Shown here: positions 1 to 9,547 of the stretch, one piece after another
Layout of the letters: every line of letters starts with the position of its first letter
Position numbering within the stretch: position 1 is the first letter of the stretch
Assembly: GCA_050946375.1 (NCBI GenBank)
Contig: JBMNUT010000006.1
Span: 62,001 to 126,000, forward strand
Direction: 5' to 3'
Source of the DNA: UBA1794 sp050946375
Lineage (GTDB): Bacteria; Bacteroidota; Bacteroidia; Bacteroidales; Bacteroidaceae
Length of the DNA stretch: 64,000 nucleotides
Notes under the pieces: model-generated
What the model was told of the DNA's origin: nothing
Seen by the model: only the letters and a program-made list of their open reading frames with translations
Databases searched by the model: none
Translations under genes and position numbers: made by a program

Positions 1-3000
1 TTATATCCTGTACCAAGAATCATATACATGCCCCCGCCATAAGCATCTTCCCCATCGCTATTCCAACGTTCACAATCATTATTTATAACAAAGCAGTTTA
101 TGATATAACTATCGTCACCATCACAATATATACCACCACCGCGTGACCGCTTTGCATGATTGAAATTGTGTGCTACAACACAATTCTGTAATGTAACACC
201 TCTAAAGATTCTTACTCCAGCACCTCCATCACGATTCGCTCTATATTCTTTATAAAAGCCATTGCGTATAGTAAAGCCATCCCAAATTACATTATCATAT
301 CTAACATAGTTAGAACGCTCTGTATTGGTATATGCATCATCTACTATATAACTTGATTTACTATGCGACGTAGTTCCTGTTGCCTTAGTCGGGACACAAA
401 CATCCGGTTGGAAAAGGACCGGTTTACGCAAAACTCCATTATAACTCTCTACATCATTATAATCAGCCCAGTCAATAGTAGGTATATTTCCGTTCCAACT
501 TTCAATTAGAGACTTATCACGAACTTGAAGTATTGTTTCATAAATTGTCTTATCCTCATTCGTAAATCCCTCGTTTATTAGTTCTTGCCGTAATGGAATA
601 TACTGTGATATCAAGGCCTGTCTATCCTCCATACTTGGAGTTCCTCTGCTCGGGAAACCTCCATAAACATCTACATGGTCACGAATTACAAATCCTTTAT
701 AATCTGTATATGTTCCAGCAGCAACCCATACCTGTTTATGCTCATCCCCTTCCTTATATGCCTTCGAAGCAATTTCTACAGCATACTGCAAACCACTAAC
801 ATATTGTTCTTCACGAGTATTTGATATTGTTATTTCACAATCATTGTATGTCTCCCCATTCCAGCTATTTGCATCTAAGAAATCCTTACTTGCACCTGAT
901 TGTTCTGCATAAGGCTTGTTGTTTCTACTATAAAACCCTATATAACGTGAATCTGTCGTTAGAATATTCATATAAGCCGTTGCAGCATCTTCCACATTCA
1001 CGTTATAGATATTATTCCCTGCAATCGCGTTTTCCCACGAAGAGCCATCCTTTCTGCCGGCGCCATCCTGCGTTACGTAAATCACCGTACCCGCTTTCGG
1101 CAGGTCGGCCTCGTAGGCGCCGAGGTCGGGCAGGCCGCCGAGGTCGCGGTCATTAAAGGCAATATCGTTATCCACGCCCTCCAAAGCCGTGCCTTTGTTG
1201 ATGAGCAAGTCGGCAGCGGTCGAAGAACTCGTCAACGGACGGAACTCGGAATAGCCGCCGAGGTAGGTGTCGAAGCCGAGGGTCGCGCCTTTACGGTTTG
1301 TCGGATTGGCAAAATGCACCGCACCGGTCTCGCCCATAGTCGACAAATCGTTACTATCGATGGAGTTCTTACTGTCATTCCCTTTCGAGAAAGAACTTCC
1401 ATCTGTAAGCGAAGTCTCGTCGTAGACCGCGGCGCCCTCATTGTTTACGACCGTAACGTACTGGAGCGTCAGTTTATCTGCCGGGCAATCAATCACCGGA
1501 TTTGTAGCCGTGGTGTTCGTATTGTTGTTCACCACGCAGTTGGTGAGGGTGAGGCTTGCGGAGGCGGGCGCATAGATGGCTGCGCCGGTGACGGCGGTGT
1601 TGTTCTCGAAGATACAGTTCTGCACCGTCACCGTGGCGTTGTCGTGCACGAGCATGCCGCCGCCGTTCTTCAGGACGGCCGTACCTGCGGCGTAGCCGTT
1701 GATGATGTGGAAGCCGTCGAGCATGACGTTTGCCCCGGACTCCACGGTCACTACGTGGTAAATGCCGTCGGCCAGCGTCGAGCCGCCGTTGTTGCCGTTG
1801 AGCTGCGAGCGGTGGTTGAGCGGGTCGCGCTCGGCCGTGTTCGTGTCCGTGCGGTAGTAGCCGCCCACGAGGGTGAGGGGCTTATTGCCCGGCATCGGCA
1901 GTATGTCGACCGTCGCCGTCTTGGGGTCGTCGCTCACATAGGCGTAGCGCGGCCAGAGGTCACCCTCCAGAACGCGGATTTCGAAGTCGGTGATTCCGTC
2001 GGTTCCCGCAGTAGTAAATGTAAAAGTAGAAGCATCAGTTGCGCCCTTCCTCAATACATTTATCTCCTGATTCTCCGTCAGGTTGGCGAAGAAGGAGATG
2101 GCGTTGTTGAGCGAGCGGTAGGCCTCGCTCCACGAGCGGCCGTCGTTCTCCGGCTGGGTACTGCCCGCGTCTACGTAGAGACGCAGGGTGGTGCCGTCCA
2201 ATTCGGGTACAATCTCCGTCCCCTCCACATGGTGCGCGCCGATGGCGGGCTTCTGCGCGAAGAGCGTTCCGCCGAGGTCGACTTCCGGGGCGAGCACCAC
2301 TTCTTCGGGCAGCTGCCCCAGCTCCATGCCGCGCGCCCAGAGGTTCGAGCCGTCAATGGGCTTCCAGTAGTAGTCGATGCCTACGGTCTTTCCCGCGTCC
2401 TTCCAGTCGTCCTGCACGCCGATGGTGGTGTTCAAAGCGTTTGCAGCCGACATCGTACCGGTGGCAGGCTCGGTGAATCTCGGCCCGATGCTGGCGCTGT
2501 TATCCGGGTCGCCTGCATTCGCGTCGACTAAGGAGAGGGTCTGTTGCTGGTAGATGTTGTTCCAGACGGCATTGTTCACTCCGGAAATGGCGTTGTAGAG
2601 GAAGCGCACGTCGTCGACCGCGGGGTTGCGGGCGTACATGGGGACGTTGGTTCCGTCGTAAGCGTCCGTGCCTCCGATGCGGTTGTTCCAGAGCACGGAG
2701 TTGATGACGAGGCCGTACCGGTCGATGTAGAGGCCGCCGGTCTGCGCGGCATTGGGGTCGGTGGCGTCGGTGGTGGTAGGACACCAGTTGTTGGCTATGA
2801 TGTTCTGCATGAGCACGCCTCCGCCGGCGCAGTAGACGGCGCCGTTCTGCCGCGCGGTGTTGTTGGTCACGACGCAGGTGGAGAGGATGAGGTACTCGGG
2901 ATGGCCGTCGTCTTCCTGTGCGGTATAGGCCAGATAGGCGCCGGCGCCGTTGCCCGCGGAGTTGTTGACGAGCATGGAGCGGTGGACGAGGCCGGTGCTG

Positions 3001-5037
3001 TCCACGTAGACTGCCCCGCCGTTGGTCGTAGAGTTATTGTTGTAGAGCAGGGAGCCCTGTATGCGTCCGCCCTTGAGGTAGACGCCTCCGCCGGGACCCG
3101 CAGCGTTGTTCTGGGTGACGATGCAGTTCGTCAGGTAGGCGTAGCGGCTGTCCATGTAGACACCGGCGCCGCGGTCGGTCTTAAAGCTGTTGAGTCCGGC
3201 GGCGTCGCCCTGCGCATATCCGCCCTTGATGGTAACGCCGTCAAGGTAGGTGGGGCGGGTGAATGCTTCGTCATCGTCGGGCATCTGGGCGAACCAGACT
3301 ACGTGGCGCGAGTCGCCGGTCACCGCCCAGCTGTTGTTGCCGTAGCTCACGTTGGAGTCGTCGTAGTAGCTTCCCTTCAGGATGGTGCGGTTCGCGAAGT
3401 CCCAGGGCATGCCGCTTGTGCCTTTCGGGCGCTCGGCTTTGGTGGCTTCACCACCCGCGAATCCTCCGTAGACGCTGATGCCGTCGCGCATGCGGAAGGA
3501 GGATGAATACTGTTCGTTGGCGATGAGGTAGCTATTCGGCTCATATTCTCCGACGGATACCCACACTTCGCCGGGGAGGTTCTGGGGGTTGTTGTCGGCC
3601 AGGGCGTCAATCATGGCCTGAAGGTTGCCGGAAGCGTCGTTCCACGACATGCCGCTGCCCGTGCCGCCCTCCTTGACGTAGCGGATGCGGTTTGCGTCAA
3701 CGGGCTGAAACTCGAAGGCGCCGATGTCGACGGCCGTGCCCGCCTTGCGGGAGTTGCCCGCCAAAGTCGGTCGAACCGTAAGCGGAAGTGCTGAAAGCGT
3801 CGTCGTTACCCGCGTCCACAAGGGGCGAACCTTCGAGGGGGACCCACGTCCAGAGGGGATAGAGGGTGGTGGTGATGTTGAAATCGCGGTCGAAGCCGGT
3901 GCGCAGCGAGGGGGAGTTGAAGCGTGGGCCGTCGGCGTCGTTGTTTTTGTCGGAGAGGCGGACGTTGTTTTCATTGTCCGTTCCGGCCGTTTCGTCCGTG
4001 ACTACCACTTCGGGGTAGGCGCAGTATCGGAAATCGGGAGAGGCGGTCTCGTCGGTATGGAGCGCGGCGTTGCCCCAGATGACGGTGTTCACCACCTGGG
4101 CACCGCTGCCGTCGATGCCCGAAGCCGTATTGCGCGCGACGGTGGAGTTGAGCACGCGCACGCCGGGATTGTTCGTATTATTGGTGAGGATGCCCCCGTT
4201 TTCGTTGTTGAAGACGGCGGTGTTCACCACGCAGCCTGCGCCGCCCAGGTAGATGGCGCCGCCCTTGTTGGCCAAAACGGCGCGGTCGCCGGCGGCGTTG
4301 TTGAAGAAGCCGCAGCGGTCTACGAGGCAGGTGCTGCCGTTAACGTTCGATACATTGTCGGCCACGTACAGGCCGCCGCCCTGCGTGGCGTAGTTTTCGA
4401 TAAAGAAGCATTGCTCGATGCGGTAGCCCACTTGCTGGTTCGTGCCGGGAGTGACGTAGATTCCGCCGCCGTACCCTGCATCACCGCTACCCACGGCATG
4501 GCCGCGGGCGATGGTAATGCCGTTCACTATGCTGGCTGCGCCGCTGTTGAGCGACCCGCTACCCGTGGAGAGGTCGAGCATCAGCACGTGGGTTGCGTTG
4601 TCGCTGCGCGTGCCGTTCTCGGGGAAGATGAGGGTGGTCGGGTCGACTTCGTCGGGAGTGGTTCGGTCGCCCGTCAGCACGGTGCGGTAGCGCATGCGGT
4701 AGGCTATGCCGTCTACTACTTCGCGCTGGTTGATGGACGTCTCATCTCCCGCAAAACCGCCGTAGAGGGCTACGCCGGCGGGGAGGGTATATCCACCTTC
4801 GGGCACGACGTACACTTTATCGGTCGCCTCATAACCTTTCACCCAGATTTCGGCTCCGGCCTGAGCTTGCCCCAACGCTGTCGCCAAATCCGTAGCGGTT
4901 TTCCAGGAAGTACCGTCGTTGGTGGCAGTTCCCTCTAAGTCTACATAAATTCTTGTACCCGTCTGCGCCCCGGCCGAGGCTGCGGCCAGGAGGAAAGCGC
5001 AGAGCAAAAACAATCTGTGAGTAGCTTCTTTTATCAT
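1..5037 (-). CDS. Giant modular beta-helix adhesin, 3' end beyond window, one frameshift
   Basis: The start at 5037 gives a clean signal peptide (MIKEATHRLFLLCAFLLAAA, then SAGAQ). The protein is built from at least four units, each opening with a motif like IYVDLEGTATNDGTSW (about 4955), RIRYVKEGGTGSGMSW (about 3690), LRLYVDAGSTQPENDGRSW (about 2180) and VIYVTQDGAGRKDGSSW (about 1085). Each is followed by beta-helix coils with Asn-Asn turns and GGGIYV or GGGMYM steps, as in polymorphic-outer-membrane-protein-like adhesins. The first frame runs into unrelated sequence at about residue 426: one extra C in CCC at 3757-3759 breaks it, and the next frame is open from there to base 1 (I read the codons across 1-2560 and spot-checked the rest). 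Without that base the product exceeds 1670 residues. It is the last visible gene of pilus locus 1, 18 bp after a lipoprotein gene, so a surface adhesin role linked to the pilus is inferred. The frameshift may be real, phase-variable or a sequence error. Confidence 0.75.
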
Positions 5038-5055
5038 GGTGTTCTTACTTTTTTC

Positions 5056-6192
5056 TTAGTTGCCGGCGTTAATATCGACCCATTCCGAGTCTGAAATAGT
5101 TCCTGAACTACTATTTCCGTTTACGGTGGCATTCACCTTGTACCACGTGGCGCGGGACAATGGCTGTTGCCAGTTGAGGGTATAATCTCTTTTCGTAGTC
5201 GTTTCGGACGTAGCCGTCGTGGTCGTTATCGAAAACGTCACCTGCGGCTTTGTCGTTCCGTCGGGGAATGTGTAGTGATAGACCCGCCCGTTGCGCTGGC
5301 TGATGGGCGAGATGTTGTAAAAGTCCCAGTCCTTTTCGACAGGAGTGTAGCCACTTTGCGGCAATTCCGGGAAGACTTTTCCCTCGGCGCTGCCGTAGAA
5401 TTGGAAACTCTCGACGCGGGCGTCGGTGTACTTGCCCCCGCTGTACGCGCCTTCCGCATCCCACTGCACGTCGATCTTGGCCGCCAGGCGGCGCAAGGTG
5501 AGGGTGGGAATTTCATTCGGCTCGGTAGGTATATTGGAATAGTTTATCTCGTATGTGAAACCGCCGTTCTCGTCCTGATAATAGCCCGAGGCTACGCTGC
5601 AGAACTTGGAGACGTCGGTCTGGGTTGCACCGACGGCGTACGGATAATAGTTGGAGATTGTCAGGGCTTCCACGTCGGCTTGCGTAGTGCACTGCCCGAT
5701 AGCTTTCTTTAAATCCGTGGCGCCGGTCATAGCAGTCTCCGCCGCTTCCGGGTCGTAGTAGGTAAGGCCGTAGAAATAAACCGTGCCGGCCGGGGCGGTG
5801 AGGGTATAGCGCTTGAAGGGCGACCTCGGAGCCATCGGCTGCAGGGCGTCGTATTCCTCCTGCGTAAGGGTCTCGCAGCGGACTTCTTTCTGCTCCCCTT
5901 CGGGATTTTCGTAGACTATAAAGAGCACCAGAGTGTTCCAGTCGTCGGTTTCTTCGTGCGCCGAGCCGGGGTCGCCGAGGCGCTTGCTGACGGAGTCGGC
6001 CGGTGCGGGCAGGCTCAGATAGAGGGTTACTTCCTGCAGGTCCTCGTCCGCGGCGGGCGGGAGCACAGGCTCGTCGTCGCCGCTGCAGGCAGCGAGGCCG
6101 CCCGCGAGGAGCAGCGAAAGCAAGCCCCTCCGCAGCCGCCGCAGTGCGGGGCGGGAGGGGAAGAGGGAGGGAACTGATGCTATTTCGTTCAT
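5056..6192 (-). CDS. Fimbrillin-like lipoprotein, probable pilus tip or accessory subunit
   Basis: A 378-residue lipoprotein precursor. I chose ATG at 6192 because it places a hydrophobic segment and lipobox (LLAGGLAAC, then SGDDEP) about 40 residues in; the reading frame could start at 6243 but that adds a charged, unlikely leader. After the lipobox comes an N-terminal beta region with SVSKRLGDPGS, resembling NKRLG in the major fimbrillin of the same locus; in type V pili such Arg/Lys sites are where the protease trims the subunit before donor-strand exchange. The C-terminal half (LTLRRLAAKIDVQW, WYKVNATVNG) has the shape of fimbrillin-type two-domain subunits. It lies between the anchor gene and the giant adhesin. 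The exact family is not certain; a tip-adapter role is inferred from position. Confidence 0.7.
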   Translation of the reverse strand: MNEIASVPSLFPSRPALRRLRRGLLSLLLAGGLAACSGDDEPVLPPAADEDLQEVTLYLSLPAPADSVSKRLGDPGSAHEETDDWNTLVLFIVYENPEGEQKEVRCETLTQEEYDALQPMAPRSPFKRYTLTAPAGTVYFYGLTYYDPEAAETAMTGATDLKKAIGQCTTQADVEALTISNYYPYAVGATQTDVSKFCSVASGYYQDENGGFTYEINYSNIPTEPNEIPTLTLRRLAAKIDVQWDAEGAYSGGKYTDARVESFQFYGSAEGKVFPELPQSGYTPVEKDWDFYNISPISQRNGRVYHYTFPDGTTKPQVTFSITTTTATSETTTKRDYTLNWQQPLSRATWYKVNATVNGNSSSGTISDSEWVDINAGN

Positions 6193-6264
6193 AGAGTAGG
6201 AATACTTTTTTCGGTTTCTGGTCTGCGGTTCGCGCGGCCGCACGGCCGCGGGCGGCCGGAGGGG

Positions 6265-7314
6265 CTACATCTCCACGTCGTGGTCGCCGCCGGGCTTCCA
6301 GTCGAGGGTGACGCTTACGCCCACTTCGCGCTCGTCGGTCACCACTTCGCCCCGGTCGTTGAGGTGCACCTTGAACACCTTGAGCGCGCCGGCCTCGAGG
6401 GGCGACTTGACGTAGAGCACGTTTTTCGTGCGGGTGCCGTCGGCGAGGGTCACGTAGAGGTGCGTCTCCCAGTAGGCCTGTGCGGCCTCGGCGGCATCTT
6501 CACCCGCGCGGTTGGCGGGGGCGAGGCTGCCCGGCGCGTCGGGCGAGGGGAGGCAGCCGGCGTAGAGGGCGGTCAGTCCGCCGCCGGTGGCCTGCCGGGT
6601 GCGCACGCGCAGTGCGGGGCGGTAGGTAAAGGTGCTGTCGGCGCAGCGGAACCCGTCGGCCGTTCCGGCGAAATAGGCCTCGTAGGAGGCGACGGGAGCG
6701 GTGCGGGGGTCGACGACCCACACGGCCGCGGCGTCCTGCATGTAGAGGGGTACGAAGAAGGAATACTGGCCGCTGCCGAGGGTTATGTCCTGCCATCCGC
6801 AGAAGAGGCTCTGCGCGAGGGAGGGCACGGTGTCGCCCGCTGCGGTGAGGGCCCAGGCGAGGGTCGTCAGCCGGTCGGCGCCGGTGGCGTCCATGGCGGG
6901 CTCGGCGGCGAGGTTGGCGAAGGCCGTGTGGCGATAGTCGCGCTCGGGAAGGTAGAGGGTGAAGCCCGCCTCGTGGGCTTCGACGAGGTGCTCCTCGGCA
7001 TAGAGCTGCCCGCCGGTGGCGGGGTCGTGGAAGTGGAGCGACAGGTCGGCGGCCACGTCGGAGAAGAGTCCTGCCATTCCTTCGCGCAGGGCGGGCAGGA
7101 GCTGCCGCTCGGCGGGTGTGGTGAGCTCTTCGTCGAGCACCTCGGCGAGCGAGGTGCGGAGCATGAATCGGTACTGGAGGGCGTAGTCCTTGCCGCATCG
7201 CGAGAGGTCTTCGTCGATGCAGGCGGTAGTGAGCGCGGCGGCGGCCATGAGTGTGGCGGCGATGCGCAGTGCCCTTCGGCAGGGGGCGTATGGATGTTTC
7301 TTCTTCCGGGTCAT
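6265..7314 (-). CDS. Mfa2/FimB-family fimbrial anchor lipoprotein (locus 1)
   Basis: A 349-residue lipoprotein. The start at 7314 gives MTRKKKHPYAPCRRALRIAA followed by a lipobox ending LTTAC and then IDEDLSRCGKDYALQYRF, the typical DLS/DLDDC opening of the Mfa2/FimB anchor family. The open frame continues upstream to 7569 but that part is encoded by repeat sequence and lacks a signal peptide. In Porphyromonas these proteins sit in the outer membrane, cap the pilus base and limit its length. The gene follows the major fimbrillin after 278 bp containing a hairpin and a 22-bp repeat array. It ends in TAG, and the frame stays open past that TAG through the 72-bp gap into the next lipoprotein gene. 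Confidence 0.8.
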   Translation of the reverse strand: MTRKKKHPYAPCRRALRIAATLMAAAALTTACIDEDLSRCGKDYALQYRFMLRTSLAEVLDEELTTPAERQLLPALREGMAGLFSDVAADLSLHFHDPATGGQLYAEEHLVEAHEAGFTLYLPERDYRHTAFANLAAEPAMDATGADRLTTLAWALTAAGDTVPSLAQSLFCGWQDITLGSGQYSFFVPLYMQDAAAVWVVDPRTAPVASYEAYFAGTADGFRCADSTFTYRPALRVRTRQATGGGLTALYAGCLPSPDAPGSLAPANRAGEDAAEAAQAYWETHLYVTLADGTRTKNVLYVKSPLEAGALKVFKVHLNDRGEVVTDEREVGVSVTLDWKPGGDHDVEM

Positions 7315-7390
7315 CGTTTTCGTGCAAAAAGTTCTCCTTTTGTTTGGGGAGCGTGCTGCCGCGTTGTCCGGAGTTGCGGCCCTTTCGGGG

Positions 7391-7456
7391 GAAAGCGGCT
7401 GCGCTTCAGCGAAAAAGCGGCGGCGCTTTCGGTGGAAAGCGGCAAGGCTTTCGGTG
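7391..7456. repeat. 22-bp tandem repeat array, three units
   Basis: Three consecutive 22-bp units start at 7391, 7413 and 7435. Each has the form (G/A)AAAGCGGC, a variable centre, CTTTCGGTG or similar. Two degenerate units seem to precede them (about 7345-7390). The array fills the spacer between the fimbrillin and anchor genes of pilus locus 1. It belongs to the dispersed family described in the findings. Confidence 0.8.
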
Positions 7457-7526
7457 CGTCCGTCGGGGGCGCTTTTGCAGCGGTGCCCGCTCCTTGGCGG
7501 CACGTGTCCGCCGTTTCTGTTGGTGA

Positions 7527-7552
7527 GCGGTTGCCCGGCCAGGGGCAACCGC
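7527..7552 (-). terminator. Intercistronic hairpin after the major fimbrillin gene (locus 1)
   Basis: GCGGTTGCCC and GGGCAACCGC form a 10-bp perfect stem around a 6-base loop, 40 bp past the fimbrillin stop. No T-run follows, so it is more likely an mRNA-stabilising or attenuating structure than a full terminator. A smaller hairpin (CCCGC/GCGGG) sits at 7563-7576. Confidence 0.5.
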
Positions 7553-7592
7553 CCTATGTACACCCGCATTCGCGGGGGAAAAGTTAGGGAAG

Positions 7593-9446
7593 TTAGTCGA
7601 TGGTTACGTCAGTTACCAAACCCTTTGTCCAGTTAAGATCTACAGAAAGTCCGAGTTCGAGCTTCGGAGAACGAAGATCGGGGATACAGTTGTAGGCACT
7701 CTTCAGACTGTTAATCGTAACATTGGCTACGGTCGTATAGTCTTGTTGGAAGACTTTCAATATAGGGCTCTCACCTTTGTGAGCACTTTCTGTCTCCGAT
7801 TTCAATTCGCCTACAAGATAGAATTTACCACCTGCAGGGACAATACCATCTTTACCTACGAAGTCATTACCCGAGGTATTCGTCATTTCAATAGCAAAGC
7901 GTACACTCTCGGCTGTAGTATTGTTTCCTCCTTTGGTTTCCAACGCCAAAGTATAAGCAACGGGAGTAGCAGCTTGTGCAGCGCTCTTCTTAACTGCAGC
8001 ATTTTCCATCATAGAAGCGTCGTAAATCGTCTGCTCTTTTACAGAGCTTTGCCCCGCACTCGTATTATCAATAGGCTTGAAATCCCAACCGACGCTCTTC
8101 TGACCGCCGATCAATACACCAGTCAAGGGGAAACCTCCAGTCGGAATAATAACAGTACGCTGGCCAATGGCATTGCTTTCGTCAGGCCATAATGCTCCAT
8201 TATCATATATATTTGCATCGGCAAAGCGTACAAAAAGTTGCAAATTGCCTACGGCATATTGTACAGCATTCTGCAAAACAATACTTTTTGTACTCTCCTC
8301 TACTGCTGTACCACCAGTGTTGAACAGATTTAATACATCACTCCAATTAGAGACAGCACTATATACGCCATTTTCAGCATGCGTTTGATTATCAACCTTT
8401 ATAGGCGTAGATACCGTATAGTAGAGGGATGCCGGATAAACATAGTCAGCATAAGCAGTTTGCTGGAGAATGTTTCCATCTGTAACGCTAGTTGACGGCG
8501 TTACATATTCAAAGCCATCTGCAGTATGATTCAGCTGCATAGAGCCATCAGGCAATCCTAAATCAGCGGGGAAATCAGCATAATTTGTTATCGAGACATT
8601 GTCCTTCTCAGTGAGAACGCCGTCCGCATAATTGTAATATTCCATGATTTTAGATGCAACTGCCTGCGCTTGAGTGCCATCTTTGTACTCATCACTAATT
8701 GCAGACTCATAGAGTTCCGTCAAAGCCGCCCTGATACTGTTGGCAGAACCGGCTTTCAGTGTAATAAAGTTCTGATAATACGAATAAAAGTCATTGCCAC
8801 TTTCCGTACTCCAACCAGCAGCGCCTGCAATAGCATCCAGCATGTCTTCGTAAGCAGTTTGCGCTTCTGTTACAGACGACGAGCCTAAAATTCCTTCAAG
8901 CTCAAACTGTATGGTATTAAGCGCCGTAGTAGTTGCAGCAGGCCAATTACCCGTTTCGAACGGAGTCTTCAGTGAACCATTTACTTTTGCTGCGGGCGTA
9001 CCCTCTTTGGCCAAGGCTTCGCCATAAAACAAGAACCAGTTTGTTCCAGTCGCAACCTCTACATCGTTATATACCTTATAACTTCCTTGCGCTTCCAAGC
9101 TCTTTATATCCGTAAGTTCTATATAATCTGCTGGAATGTTTTCTGTTCCGGAAAGACTCGTAGGAGTACCTGTTAAAGCAAACGGCACCAAAAGGATATT
9201 ACTCATACCACGAAAAGCCTGTCCCTCGGCCTGAACAACATCATTGCCCAGCCTTTTATTGACAGAGTTCGTACCCGGCACGGCAATAGAGAACTGCGTC
9301 TTTACCGTTTCGCCCGTCACGTTCGACCCGGGGGCAGCTGCCTCCACGAAATCTTCGTCGCTGGAGCAGGCGGTAAAGGCCAAAGCTCCGGCCAGCAGCA
9401 CTGCGCCGCCGGCCAAGCGGTTGAAATACTTTTTGTTTGTTTCCAT
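7593..9446 (-). CDS. Major fimbrillin, Mfa1-like, type V pilus shaft (locus 1)
   Basis: A 617-residue lipoprotein precursor. The start at 9446 gives METNKKYFNRLAGGAVLLAG and a lipobox ending FTAC, then SSDEDFVEAA. The longer open frame from 9653 overlaps the upstream gene and has no signal peptide before this Met, so I reject it. An NKRLG site about 65 residues in is a plausible trypsin-like processing site that would free the N-terminal groove for strand exchange. The C-terminus (LELGLSVDLNWTKGLVTDV) matches the Mfa1-type C-terminal domain. It is lower in GC than its neighbours, as is common for diversifying surface subunits. It is followed by a hairpin that may raise its expression over the downstream genes. 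Its size (617) is close to that of the locus 2 counterpart (684). Confidence 0.82.
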   Translation of the reverse strand: METNKKYFNRLAGGAVLLAGALAFTACSSDEDFVEAAAPGSNVTGETVKTQFSIAVPGTNSVNKRLGNDVVQAEGQAFRGMSNILLVPFALTGTPTSLSGTENIPADYIELTDIKSLEAQGSYKVYNDVEVATGTNWFLFYGEALAKEGTPAAKVNGSLKTPFETGNWPAATTTALNTIQFELEGILGSSSVTEAQTAYEDMLDAIAGAAGWSTESGNDFYSYYQNFITLKAGSANSIRAALTELYESAISDEYKDGTQAQAVASKIMEYYNYADGVLTEKDNVSITNYADFPADLGLPDGSMQLNHTADGFEYVTPSTSVTDGNILQQTAYADYVYPASLYYTVSTPIKVDNQTHAENGVYSAVSNWSDVLNLFNTGGTAVEESTKSIVLQNAVQYAVGNLQLFVRFADANIYDNGALWPDESNAIGQRTVIIPTGGFPLTGVLIGGQKSVGWDFKPIDNTSAGQSSVKEQTIYDASMMENAAVKKSAAQAATPVAYTLALETKGGNNTTAESVRFAIEMTNTSGNDFVGKDGIVPAGGKFYLVGELKSETESAHKGESPILKVFQQDYTTVANVTINSLKSAYNCIPDLRSPKLELGLSVDLNWTKGLVTDVTID

Positions 9447-9481
9447 AAAGCAATAAAAATAAAAGTATGGTTGATTAGTAA

Positions 9482-9547
9482 AAAAGTTGCGGGAGTTTTT
9501 GCCGAAAGGGGCAAGGGTTTCAGGGCAAAGCGACGGCACTCTGCGCG
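9482..9547. repeat. 22-bp tandem repeat array between DUF3868 and fimbrillin genes
   Basis: Units start at 9482, 9504 and 9526 (AAAAGTTGCGGGAG..., GAAAGGGGCAAGGG..., CAAAGCGACGGCAC...). The third overlaps the last codons and stop of the upstream DUF3868 gene, so the array appears to have reached into its 3' end. Confidence 0.6.

Noticed and set aside
1314..3506. Long plus-strand frames (1314-2531, 2544-3506) over the adhesin
   Set aside because: They are Val/Gly/Ala-rich shadows in the same codon phase; the minus frame has a unit structure and continuous beta-helix motifs.
7315..7569. N-terminal extension of the locus 1 anchor
   Set aside because: It is coded by 22-bp repeats and a hairpin, and the lipoprotein signal starts at 7314.
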